A stretch of DNA of 14,277 nucleotides from DAOVQB01 sp023128935 (GCA_030628905.1 DAOVQB010000111.1:1-14277), one strand, 5' to 3'; positions 1 through 7,874 are shown, numbered from the stretch's first letter. Notes: a model not told the origin generated them from the sequence alone. A program made the numbers and translations.

Positions 1-1
1 C

Positions 2-79
2 AAGACGGAAGATGGGATCGATATCCTTCCCGTAGCGGCGTTCGTGAAACTGGTGGAGAGGGGAGACATCTTCCCATAA
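2..79 (+). CDS. C-terminal end of an unidentified protein (5' end outside window)
   Basis: The frame is open from the left edge to a TAA at 77-79 and encodes 25 residues ending in VKLVERGDIFP. The codons look plausible for a GC-rich gene and the amino-acid mix is that of a soluble protein tail (acidic and hydrophobic residues alternating). No motif is present, so no function can be given. The following fragment begins in a different frame, so the two are not one reading frame. It could be a chance open stretch; it is listed because it runs in from the edge without interruption. Confidence 0.4.
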   Translation, partial: KTEDGIDILPVAAFVKLVERGDIFP

Positions 80-197
80 GGCGTCCCAGGCCACATACGT
101 CTACCCCGGGGGACCCGCCACCGAGTCTCCCCCAATCCGGCCCCTGGCCCGCCTGTCCGGTCCCAAGCCACGCACGCGTAACTTCTGCATTCGCCGG

Positions 198-680
198 GAT
201 ATCACTCCGCCCGACCTGTCAGCCCTGCCGATCGTCACGCTGAGCTTTGACTTCTACTGCAATACCAGTGACCAGTCGGCGTGGAACTGGTTCAACGCTA
301 ATTGTGCCATCATGGGCGGACCGCATCCCGGGTTCGTGATCACCAAGATCAACCTGACCGCGGGAGGAGGAACGCCGCGTGATGTCACCGGCTTGGATAT
401 GGTGGTCTGGGCCCACGAACCGGGCGTCGGTGGCGTGCCGATCCCCTTGACCGTGGGGCAGGACCTGAGCTGGGATACCTGGCATTCGGTCAGCCTTTCG
501 CTGGATCAGAACCGCGACACCTTCCTCTCCATCACCGTCGATGGGGACACCCAGGACCTGCAGGGATATTACCCCGATCGGACCTTCTACGAGGGGCAGT
601 GGTTGCGCGGAGAGCTGATGGAGGCGATCAGCTGCGAGGGCGTTGTGAACCGCCAGTACTCACCGGAATCCTGCTCCTAA
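198..680 (+). pseudogene. 5'-truncated fragment of a secreted beta-sandwich protein
   Basis: Protein-like sequence runs in one frame from about 198 to a TAA at 678-680. It starts with DITPPDLSALPIVTLSFDFY and continues through the only ATG (312) to WHSVSLSLDQNRDTFLSITVDG. The frame is open back to 48, but no ATG, GTG or TTG occurs before 312, and the segment upstream of 312 reads as genuine beta-strand-rich protein. The natural start therefore seems lost. The pattern 'W-D-T-W-H-S-V-S-L-S-L-D' followed by 'SITVDG' resembles LamG/concanavalin-like domains of secreted proteins; this is a fold impression, not a firm family match. The last 25 residues (EAISCEGVVNRQYSPESCS) look less conserved, so the 3' end may be broken as well. 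If it is expressed at all, translation would start at 312 and give 122 aa. Confidence 0.45.
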
Positions 681-734
681 CCAGCGAAGAACGCCAGATT
701 TTCAGCCGGCGCAGCCGGAAGCCCCTAGTTTCAT

Positions 735-764
735 TTGAGCTTATGGATGGCATACCCCCATAAT
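735..764 (+). promoter_or_regulatory. candidate sigma-70-type promoter for the 624-aa gene
   Basis: TTGAGC (735-740) and CATAAT (759-764) are separated by 18 bp and match the -35/-10 consensus at 4/6 and 5/6 positions. They lie in an AT-rich gap (681-871) about 108 bp upstream of the start codon at 872. The rest of that gap shows no gene. AT-rich sequence yields such matches by chance, so this is only a candidate. Confidence 0.3.
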
Positions 765-871
765 GCCTATGGATTTAGCTTTACATGGGCTCTAGAAAAG
801 TTTTGTGTATCTACGAGGGTATTTAGGCATCATGATGGACATAATCATAAACGGTCTAAAGAAGAGGTGAT

Positions 872-2746
872 ATGTTGTCGCCAGGGAATGAGAACTTCAG
901 TGAATTAGCCAACAGATTGCATATTATTATGCAATCTGATAATTCAGTCTCGCCGCATTCCTTTCATGTTCCGGTAATGGGGACAGGTTTTACAATCGAC
1001 ACACCTCTTAAAGTTGCACGTTACGGTATTTCATCGGTCATCTCAATTGGTGATGATATTCTTATTGAGAAGATGCGCAAATATCACTGCGACATTAACG
1101 GAATAGAGTATGAACCGATACCATCAGATGAGTATGACTGTCGGCATCGAAGAATTACTGCTTATCTCAACCTTATCGATATGCTGGTTAAAAAGCACAT
1201 TGAGGAATTAAGGAATTCTCCGTTTGCGCCGGGCAGTGATATCCTCCGCTATTTTCAATTACTTCCCGAATCGCCTCCCAAGAAGGACTTCCTCGATATG
1301 CAGCGAACCGCTGATCCAGAGGAAAAAAGGAACAGGCAATCGCTTCTCAGGCGTTGGATTGTACCAGGCAATATTGATGTGAACATTATGACCAAAGTTG
1401 ACGGGGATAAATACCATAAGGGCAAAATGCTGCCCCCGAAATATGCAACGGCTATGTCTGCACTCTGGGGGTATGCCGAAAGCAGTCTCGATTCATCGAT
1501 AGTTCTCTCAGCCGGGCTGAACCGCCGCCTTTTTGAGTTTATTGCTGAGTTCAAGGATTTCTTCCCGGACAATAACGGTCACATAAAAAAGAAAATTATC
1601 CTCAAAGTCAGTGATTACCGTTCCGCTATAATCCAGGCGAAACTTCTGGCGCGGCACGGCTTGTGGGTATCTGAGTACCGCATTGAATCGGGCCTCAACT
1701 GCGGCGGTCACGCTTTTGCCACCAAGGGTATTCTGATGGGACCGATACTGGGGGAATTCCAGCGCAATCGAGAAGAGCTGGTGAAGACTCTAAATATGGC
1801 CTGTGCTAAGGCTCTTAGATCCCGTGGAGATATGGCCAGGCGGATGCCCCGAGAAATACGCATTACCGTGCAGGGCGGAATAGGTACTGCCGAAGAAGAT
1901 CTATTTCTTAGAAAGTGTTACGATGTCGACAGTACCGGCTGGGGAACACCTTTCCTTCTCGTTCCCGAGGTTACTAATGTCGATGCCGAGCATCTCAAAA
2001 AACTTGTTTCGGCCACATCTTCCGATATCAGTCTGAGCGGATGTTCACCTCTGGGTGTACCGTTCTGGAGTCTTAGTACATCGAATAGTGAAATAACGCG
2101 TCGCCGCCGTATAGAAGATGGTCGTCCGGGAAGCCCCTGTCCAAAGGGCTATCTCAGGCTGAGTACAGAGTTGACGAAATATCCCATTTGCCCGGCATCG
2201 CGTGCTTATCAGAAAATGAAACTCGAATCTCTTTCCAGCAGTAATCTTCCATATAGAAAACTGAAGTACGAAATAGAGACTGTTGTCAGCAAGTCCTGTA
2301 TATGCCTTGATCTGGCTGGCGGCGCCACATTGAAATGCGGTCTGGACAAATGCGCGCAAACAGCAGTGTGTTGCGGGCCGAGCATTGTAGATTTTACTAA
2401 GGTCGCTACACTGGATGAGATTATCGGCCATATCTATGGCCGTGTATCTATTCTCCGTAATGGCTATCGACCGCACATGCTTACTAAGGAGCTGATGCTT
2501 TACATCAAGCATCTAAGGCAAGAGCTCGAGAATACCTCCAACGGGAATATATGCCGAACAGACAAGTATTTCCGGAAGTTCAAACATAATCTGCTTCAGG
2601 GAATTGCCTATTACCGAGATTTGGCTGAGCAATTCGACCTCAAGCAGAAGGAGAGTTTTCTTCAGGATCTGGAAAAGCTCTATCAGGAAATTGAGACAAT
2701 TCTCCCCGCGGCGGTGAGCGAGCTGGTGATTGAAGGCGCGGGGTAG
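872..2746 (+). CDS. orphan 624-aa protein with TIM-barrel flavoprotein-like motifs
   Basis: The start ATG at 872 follows an AGAGGTG Shine-Dalgarno sequence at 863-869. The N-terminal segment FHVPVMGTGFTIDTPLKVARYGISSV (about 31-56) resembles the opening of nitronate monooxygenase/PfaD-type FMN barrels. Residues 272-286 (ESGLNCGGHAFATKG) recall their GGH substrate-site motif, and 330-340 (RITVQGGIGTA) their FMN-phosphate GGIG loop, followed by DSTGWGTPFLLVPEVTNVD. The C-terminal third (about 420-510) is Cys-rich (C423, C440, C476, C478, C489, C494, C500, C501), which could bind metal. The end (about 535-610) is helical and charged. No signal peptide or membrane segment is visible, so it should be cytoplasmic. 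Known NMO enzymes are about half this length, so function cannot be assigned; an oxidoreductase is an inference. It stands alone, and its base composition is visibly poorer in G+C than that of all neighbours, suggesting transfer. Confidence 0.85.
   Translation: MLSPGNENFSELANRLHIIMQSDNSVSPHSFHVPVMGTGFTIDTPLKVARYGISSVISIGDDILIEKMRKYHCDINGIEYEPIPSDEYDCRHRRITAYLNLIDMLVKKHIEELRNSPFAPGSDILRYFQLLPESPPKKDFLDMQRTADPEEKRNRQSLLRRWIVPGNIDVNIMTKVDGDKYHKGKMLPPKYATAMSALWGYAESSLDSSIVLSAGLNRRLFEFIAEFKDFFPDNNGHIKKKIILKVSDYRSAIIQAKLLARHGLWVSEYRIESGLNCGGHAFATKGILMGPILGEFQRNREELVKTLNMACAKALRSRGDMARRMPREIRITVQGGIGTAEEDLFLRKCYDVDSTGWGTPFLLVPEVTNVDAEHLKKLVSATSSDISLSGCSPLGVPFWSLSTSNSEITRRRRIEDGRPGSPCPKGYLRLSTELTKYPICPASRAYQKMKLESLSSSNLPYRKLKYEIETVVSKSCICLDLAGGATLKCGLDKCAQTAVCCGPSIVDFTKVATLDEIIGHIYGRVSILRNGYRPHMLTKELMLYIKHLRQELENTSNGNICRTDKYFRKFKHNLLQGIAYYRDLAEQFDLKQKESFLQDLEKLYQEIETILPAAVSELVIEGAG
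913..938. repeat. 26-bp perfect inverted repeat inside the 5' end of the 624-aa gene
   Basis: Arms CAGATTGCAT (913-922) and ATGCAATCTG (929-938) are perfectly complementary around a 6-nt ATTATT loop. It lies 41 nt after the A of the start codon, so the mRNA could fold a 10-bp hairpin at codons 14-23. It may affect translation, bind a dimeric regulator, or be accidental. Confidence 0.6.
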
Positions 2747-2883
2747 AGAGCGTTTCCGTTGGTCAAGAGTGCCGCTCGGCTGTCTAAAGGTAAGCGATCA
2801 AGGAACTACACCCCGGCTAGATGGGCGTCTAAAGAATGGGGTCCACCACTGAGCGCATCCAGAGTGCTCAACATCGAGCAGTC

Positions 2884-4635
2884 CTAAGGGCCCGCGTACT
2901 CGTGCCGCCGGGTGCGGATCCCGGATGTGACCTCCGTGACAGCTTCCGCGGACACCCCGTGCCTCGCGAGGACGCGTTCGGCGACGGCAACCGCGGCCTC
3001 GACCTCCGCGGGGATGACTTCTGACGCTCCCCTGGCGCACAGGTGCTGTGCATCCGCTGCGTAGCGCGTCCGCACGAGCACATGGGCCGCGGGCGCTACC
3101 CGCCGCACCGCAGCGAGCGCCTGATCGGTCGCCTGCGGATCATTGATGCCGATGACGATTTCCTTCGCCCGCCCCGCGCCGAGCGCGTGCAGGACCTCGG
3201 GGCTGGTGATGTCGCCGTAGTAGGCTGGCTCGGCGGCCTCGGTCGCCCGCCGCACGTTGTCCGGATTGAGATCGACAATAACATAGGGCAGGTCGTGCGC
3301 CTTGAGCGCCGCGGCGAGTTCGATCCCCGTCATACCATAGCCAGCGATGATTACGTGATCCGCCCAGTCCTCCGTCGCCTCCTGCGCATCCTGGGCCGAG
3401 CGAACGCCGAGCAGCCGGGTCAGTGGGCGGATGCGCGCGGCGCCGGCGGCGAGATTTGGCCCGGCAATCAGCGCCAGGGGCGTCACCAGCATCGACAAGA
3501 TGACCGCCGGCAGCAGTGACTCGGCCAGGGCTGTAGGAATGAGGGCGGTTCCCCGCGCGGCATACATGAGCACAAAGGCGAATTCCCCCACCTGTGCCAA
3601 CGCCGTGGCCCCCAGAACGCAGACCCGTAGCGGTAGGCGCAGGATCATCGCCGTGAGCAGAACGAAGAAGAACTTCCCGATCAGGATTGCGGCAAGTAAC
3701 AGGACCACGTTGTGCGCCTCCCGCACCGCAAGCCCAACGTCGAGAAGCATGCCGATCGAGATGAAGAAGAAACTCGTGAAGATCTCGCGAAAGGGAATCA
3801 GCTCCGCCATGGCTTGCTGCCGGAACACACTGCCTGCCACGACCATCCCGGCCAGAAAGGCCCCCAGCGCCAGCGATGCCCCCGCAAGGGCGACGATCCA
3901 GGCCGTGCCGATGCAGATCAAGAACAGCGTGAGGATGAACAGCTCCCGCTGCCGGGTGCGGGCGATCAGGTAGAGCACCCGCGGCACCAGCAGGCGCGCC
4001 GCGACGAGAATGCCGACGATGACCGCCAGCGCCTTGCCCAGCGCAAACAGCAGACCAGCAGTATCTGCCATCGTGCCGGCCGCGACGTGCGTGGAACCTG
4101 CGCCACTCCCTCCGGCCCAGGTCGCCAGCAGGGGAATGATCAGGATCATCGGCACGACGCTCAGATCCTGGAAGATCAGGATCCCGAGTGTCAGCCGGCC
4201 ATGCGGCGCGTCGATCTCGCCGCGGGCCTCGAGACCGCGCAGGACAATGGCCGTACTCGATACAGCCAGAAGCAGGCCGACGAAGATCGCATGGGGCCAG
4301 GCCAGTCCCTGCCAGCGGCCGATCAGCATCGCCGCGCCCGCAGTGGTGGTCATCTGGACCGCACCGCCCACCAGGACCGGCCTCCACAAGCGCCGCAGTC
4401 GCGCAAGCTGCAACTCGAGACCGATGCCGAAGAGCAGCAGCGCGACTCCGATTTCGGCCAGCAGTTCGACCTCTTGCCCACCATGGACCAACGCGAGCCC
4501 CCGCGGACCAGCAATCGAACCCGCCAGAATGAAACCCGCGATGGTCGGCAGCCCCACCCGGCGGAGCATCATTACCACGATGACCGCCACCAGGAAGATG
4601 ACGACCAGGTCCTTCAGGATCGTGAGCTCACTCAT
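2884..4635 (-). CDS. CPA2-family monovalent cation:proton antiporter with RCK (TrkA-N) domain, KefB/YbaL-like
   Basis: About 583 residues. Residues 1-390 form a polytopic membrane domain (roughly 11-13 helices) with hallmarks of the Na+/H+ exchanger domain PF00999: LLLFGIGLEL near 67, the acidic ion-site helix ILIFQDLSVVP near 153-162, and QVGEFAFVL near 348-356. Residues about 427-560 form a TrkA-N Rossmann domain: VIIAGYGMTGIE (GxGxxG) with an acidic residue ending beta-2 (VIVDLNPDN), as in NAD-binding RCK domains. No separate TrkA-C domain follows, so the protein is short compared with KefB/KefC but normal for YbaL-like members. The inner-membrane protein would exchange K+ or Na+ for protons under nucleotide control. 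ATG at 4635 is preferred over an in-frame TTG at 4638 because it overlaps the stop of the upstream leader ORF (TGATG) and has AGGTG 6 nt upstream. The ion carried cannot be told from sequence. It is GC-rich, unlike the 624-aa gene next to it. Confidence 0.9.
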   Translation of the reverse strand: MSELTILKDLVVIFLVAVIVVMMLRRVGLPTIAGFILAGSIAGPRGLALVHGGQEVELLAEIGVALLLFGIGLELQLARLRRLWRPVLVGGAVQMTTTAGAAMLIGRWQGLAWPHAIFVGLLLAVSSTAIVLRGLEARGEIDAPHGRLTLGILIFQDLSVVPMILIIPLLATWAGGSGAGSTHVAAGTMADTAGLLFALGKALAVIVGILVAARLLVPRVLYLIARTRQRELFILTLFLICIGTAWIVALAGASLALGAFLAGMVVAGSVFRQQAMAELIPFREIFTSFFFISIGMLLDVGLAVREAHNVVLLLAAILIGKFFFVLLTAMILRLPLRVCVLGATALAQVGEFAFVLMYAARGTALIPTALAESLLPAVILSMLVTPLALIAGPNLAAGAARIRPLTRLLGVRSAQDAQEATEDWADHVIIAGYGMTGIELAAALKAHDLPYVIVDLNPDNVRRATEAAEPAYYGDITSPEVLHALGAGRAKEIVIGINDPQATDQALAAVRRVAPAAHVLVRTRYAADAQHLCARGASEVIPAEVEAAVAVAERVLARHGVSAEAVTEVTSGIRTRRHEYAGP

Positions 4636-4721
4636 CAATCACACCTGCTTCGTGGGTCGGCTGGTTCCGCCCCGATCGTCGCTGCGAAGAGGACCCCCAC
4701 CAGCAGAAGGACAGCTCTCAT
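4635..4721 (-). CDS. 28-aa hydrophobic leader peptide coupled to the antiporter
   Basis: A short ORF starts at ATG 4721 (minus strand) behind a very strong Shine-Dalgarno, GGGAGGTG, with 4 nt spacing. It encodes MRAVLLLVGVLFAATIGAEP plus eight polar residues, reading like a small membrane or signal-peptide segment with a possible cleavage site around ATIGA/EP. Its TGA (4635-4637) overlaps the antiporter ATG by one base (TGATG), the usual arrangement for termination-reinitiation. The best ribosome site of the unit thus belongs to this ORF. It could be a small membrane protein, a signal peptide left from a lost gene, or a regulatory uORF. The frame is also open further upstream, but that part is Arg-rich and unlike protein. 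Confidence 0.5.
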   Translation of the reverse strand: MRAVLLLVGVLFAATIGAEPADPRSRCD

Positions 4722-4773
4722 AGCACACCTCCCTGGGGAAATACTATCACCGGATCTGATGACTTCACCCATA

Positions 4774-4786
4774 CGGTACAGTACCG
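4774..4786. promoter_or_regulatory. 13-bp palindrome upstream of the leader peptide/antiporter unit, candidate operator
   Basis: CGGTAC-A-GTACCG is a perfect inverted repeat (6-1-6) ending about 53 bp upstream of the leader ATG, where a promoter for the minus-strand unit should lie. Short palindromes of this kind often bind TetR- or MarR-type dimers. No regulator gene is adjacent, so this is only a candidate. Apart from it and a possible gene fragment (4850-4960), I see nothing in the gap 4722-5111. Confidence 0.35.
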
Positions 4787-4849
4787 AGACGCTTCGTACA
4801 CGACAACCGGCACGATAGCCCCCACATCGAAAGGCCCGGACCAGGACTG

Positions 4850-4960
4850 ATGGCCTTCTTCGATACCTGGGCGGGCCAGTACCCCGAGATCTTCCACCGT
4901 TCGGCCGACAAGATGTGGTCCGCCAGGCGCTTGTGGTATTTCTGTCCCCCTGGGTGCGTC
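4850..4960 (+). pseudogene. possible N-terminal gene fragment, methyltransferase-like opening
   Basis: ATG 4850, preceded by AGGA at 4841-4844, opens a frame whose first 27 or so codons have strongly G/C third positions and give MAFFDTWAGQYPEIFH followed by RSADKMWSARR. Such 'FD-x-WA-x-x-Y' openings occur in SAM-dependent methyltransferases, but too little remains to decide. From about 4930 onward the protein becomes implausible, runs into TATATATAT at 4961-4969, and later overlaps the 879-aa gene. It is read as a remnant at best, and may be chance. Confidence 0.2.
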
Positions 4961-5111
4961 TATATATATCGAACGAGGTGCCGTTCTGCTCAGCCGCGAG
5001 CGTTGGTGACAAGGACAGGCGGTGCAGAGGCACTGATCAACACATCCCGGAAGTTACTCGGCAGCATCGGAATAGCAGCAGCGCAGGGGGAGGTGGCCCC
5101 TGGAGGGTTCC

Positions 5112-7751
5112 ATGATTACGCGCCGCCGGCTTTCTGTATCACAGCAGGCTCGACCGGGAACCCAGAGCTTTCGCCTCGCTCTGCGCCTATGGGGTCCGCT
5201 CGGAATCTGCGTGCTGGGCCTGGCGCTTGCGTTGCTCTTCCCTTCCCGTTTTCCAGGAAAGCCTGCAGGCCAGCCCCACTCTGAGGAGCCCTCTCTGGCG
5301 GGCATTGGCCGCAAGGCATCTAAGGCAGACCACGCCTGTCGCTTTTGGGGAATGATCGGAAGCTCGCCGCAGGACAGCATCCTGAACGAGCAGTTGGTCA
5401 GCGGTACCCATGCTCTCATAAATCTCGGCGAGTCCAACCAGGATGGCTGGGGTGTGGCCTACTACTCGCCCGGGATGCTGCCACCCGAGTTGGATCGACC
5501 ACAACTTCTCCGCGGCGGGCCCAAGGCCAACCACGAGTCCGACCATGGCTTCCGCGAAGCGGTCACTGAGATGCTGGGGCTAGATGCATACTGCGCAATG
5601 GCCCATGTCAGAAACGCCTCTCCCGGTCACACGGGAATCCCTGACCCGCACCCCTTCTGGCGAGAGGGCGTGACTTTTGTGCACAATGGAGGTTTTAATA
5701 CCTCCCCGCTGATTTCCCTCCTTGAACAGAATGCCCCAAACTACCTTGAGACATGTCCACCACACTATCGGGACCCCTACTTAGACAGTGAGCTGTTCCT
5801 GCTCTACATCCTCAAGATGCGCGCACAGGGAGTGGACCGTGGAGACGGTGTGCGGAGCTTCTCGCTGGAAGATGTAATTGCGGAAGCCGCCTTGGATGCT
5901 TACGACGCCGGGGCCATTCAGACGGCCGCGAACTGCCTCATAGCAACCGCTGATACTCTTATCGCGCTGCGCTTTGACATCAATGATGTGGATTGGTACA
6001 AGGCGCGTTACCGGGAAACCCCGGGCGCTTGGATGATTGCCTCGGAGCCAGTTGGCACGGATACAACGGGGTGGGAGGTACTGCCGCCTAAGAGCCTGGG
6101 CATCTTTACCGCGACGGGTCCTCCAGAAATCATCACGGTCTTCCCTCCTCAGGGTCCCTATATATTCCTTGGCGAGACGACGATCGACGACGACCTGGAG
6201 GGCGATAGCGCTGGCAACGGCGACGGCGACTGCGATGCGGGTGAGCGGGTTGAGCTGATCATCGCGCTGCGAAATGAGGGCACCGAGACAGCGACGAATG
6301 TGCGCGCCTCGATCGCAACTGAGGACTCATGTTGCCAGATACTGGACGACTACGAGGAGTATGGAGACATTGCCCCCGGCGAGGAAGTGCCCTGCCTGGA
6401 GGACTTCGACCTGGCCATTGCCCCGCAGTGCCCCGATGGACACCAGATTGCCTTCAGCATGACGGTGGAGTCGGACAACCCCGAGACCTGGGAGCGTTAC
6501 TTCACGCTCGATGTTGAAGCACCGCTCATGGAGCTTGTCTGTCACATGGTTGATGACACACTCTGCGGGAACGGCAACGGCCGGATTGAGCCCGGCGAGA
6601 CCTTCCATCTCATTACCAGGCTCAGCAACAGCGGTAGCGAAGATGCGACCACCCTGCAGGTCTCCCTGGCGATATGCCACCCGCTGGTGACTGTCACCCA
6701 AGGTGAGGCGTCGTTGGACACGCTGCATGCTGGCGGAGAGGCAGAACCCTCCCCGCCGTTCGAGGTGGAGGTACCCGCCAGCTGCCCTGATCCAGACGTG
6801 CTGTTTGCCACGGTCGTTGTCAATGGCGACTGGGATCAGAGCGCCTGTTTCGAGTTCATGATGCCGGTGGGTGGATTCTACGATGACATGGAGGATGGCC
6901 CCGGAAGCTGGACCAGCTATGTTGTGACCGCCGGCTACGTCGATCAGTGGCACCACTCACAGCAGCGCAACTATACGCCTGGGGGGGAGTGGAGCTGGAA
7001 GTTCGGAGACACCGGTGGCGGGGACTATCAGAACCTCTCCGACGGGGCGTTGGAGTCTGAGCCGACAACACTTCGCAGTCACTCATATCTGCGCTTCCGG
7101 CACTGGATGGAAGCGGAAGTGAGCGCTGGGCACCCGGGTTACTGCTACGACGGGGGCATGGTCGAGCTGTCCGTCAATGGCGGGGAGTGGGAGCAAATCT
7201 TCCCGGTGGGCGGGTATCCGTACCAGATCTATTCGAGCGGGAGCAATCCCGCACCGTGGCCAGCCGAAACCGAGGTCTACTCGGGCGACATCGACTGGGA
7301 GGAAGCCACCTTCGAGATCACTGGCTATGAGGGAGACGCGCGTTTCCGTTTCCGCTTTGGCTCCGATGGCTCGGTGGTCCGTGAGGGGTGGTACATTGAC
7401 GAAGTGGAGTTCTTTGGCACCGATACGCTGTGGTCTGGCGCGGACGAAGTAACCCCCCTGGTGCTCCACCCGGGCGTCGAGCAGAACCGGCCGAACCCCT
7501 CTGGACCGGGGACCGTGATCAGCTACCGTGTTCCGGAGAGCCGCGAGGTCCTGTTGCAGATCTTCGATCCCACCGGCCGGCTCGTGCGCACGTTGGTCAC
7601 GGGCCGCGTGGAGGCTGGGATGCATGTTGTGAGCTGGGATGGTCGGAACAACGCGGGCGCCGCCATGGAGTCGGGCACCTACTTCTACCGCTTCAGGACC
7701 GCAGGCATGTCGCAGAGCCGCAAGCTGGTTCTGATAAAGCAAGAACGGTAG
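5112..7751 (+). CDS. exported class II glutamine amidotransferase-like (Ntn) protein with Ig repeats and FlgD-type C-terminal domain
   Basis: 879 aa; start ATG 5112 with GGAGGG at 5102-5107. Residues 1-50 carry an Arg-rich N-terminus and one hydrophobic segment (PLGICVLGLALALLF, 29-43): signal peptide or anchor. Residues 76-340 match the GATase type II (YafJ/EgtC-like, Ntn hydrolase) pattern: CRFWGM with candidate nucleophile Cys76, NQDGWGVAYY (109-118), AHVRNASPG (164-172), HPF and FVHNGGF (180-195), DSELFLLYIL (225-234) and SEPVG (311-315). Residues about 350-470 and 471-585 are two Ig/CARDB-like repeats with matching openings (GNGDGDCDAGE, GNGNGRIEPGE). Residues about 586-775 form a jelly-roll (MAM/InhA-like) domain. 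Residues about 785-879 form a FlgD/Por-type Ig domain (NRPNPSGPGT, IFDPTGRLVRTL, SWDGRNNAG, SGTYFYRF). The C-terminal domain suggests export to the surface or outside. The substrate is unknown. Cytosolic relatives have the Cys at position 2, so maturation must remove about 75 residues if the domain is active. It stands alone between divergent or convergent genes. Confidence 0.88.
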   Translation: MITRRRLSVSQQARPGTQSFRLALRLWGPLGICVLGLALALLFPSRFPGKPAGQPHSEEPSLAGIGRKASKADHACRFWGMIGSSPQDSILNEQLVSGTHALINLGESNQDGWGVAYYSPGMLPPELDRPQLLRGGPKANHESDHGFREAVTEMLGLDAYCAMAHVRNASPGHTGIPDPHPFWREGVTFVHNGGFNTSPLISLLEQNAPNYLETCPPHYRDPYLDSELFLLYILKMRAQGVDRGDGVRSFSLEDVIAEAALDAYDAGAIQTAANCLIATADTLIALRFDINDVDWYKARYRETPGAWMIASEPVGTDTTGWEVLPPKSLGIFTATGPPEIITVFPPQGPYIFLGETTIDDDLEGDSAGNGDGDCDAGERVELIIALRNEGTETATNVRASIATEDSCCQILDDYEEYGDIAPGEEVPCLEDFDLAIAPQCPDGHQIAFSMTVESDNPETWERYFTLDVEAPLMELVCHMVDDTLCGNGNGRIEPGETFHLITRLSNSGSEDATTLQVSLAICHPLVTVTQGEASLDTLHAGGEAEPSPPFEVEVPASCPDPDVLFATVVVNGDWDQSACFEFMMPVGGFYDDMEDGPGSWTSYVVTAGYVDQWHHSQQRNYTPGGEWSWKFGDTGGGDYQNLSDGALESEPTTLRSHSYLRFRHWMEAEVSAGHPGYCYDGGMVELSVNGGEWEQIFPVGGYPYQIYSSGSNPAPWPAETEVYSGDIDWEEATFEITGYEGDARFRFRFGSDGSVVREGWYIDEVEFFGTDTLWSGADEVTPLVLHPGVEQNRPNPSGPGTVISYRVPESREVLLQIFDPTGRLVRTLVTGRVEAGMHVVSWDGRNNAGAAMESGTYFYRFRTAGMSQSRKLVLIKQER

Positions 7752-7874
7752 CAGCGTCGATCCCAAGTCCCGTCCGGATCGGGGTGGTGAAGCCTTTCTT
7801 TGGCCCAGGACTCGCCTCCTGTCCACCACGCCGAGTCCTCTCAGCCCGGGCTCCATGAGATACCCAGCTGGGGT

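Noticed and set aside
3712..4818. Long plus-strand open frame opposite the antiporter gene
   Set aside because: The product is rich in Gln, Arg, His and Asp with no protein-like pattern, while the minus strand encodes a clear antiporter; it is an antisense shadow of a GC-rich gene.
4931..4969. Promoter at TATATATAT (4961-4969) for the 879-aa gene
   Set aside because: No acceptable -35 element at 16-18 bp; TTGTGG lies 24 bp away.
7752..7874. Terminator between the convergent 879-aa gene and the acyltransferase gene
   Set aside because: Only short palindromes (CCCAGCTGGG at 7863-7872, AGCCCGGGCT) without a U-tract; nothing convincing.
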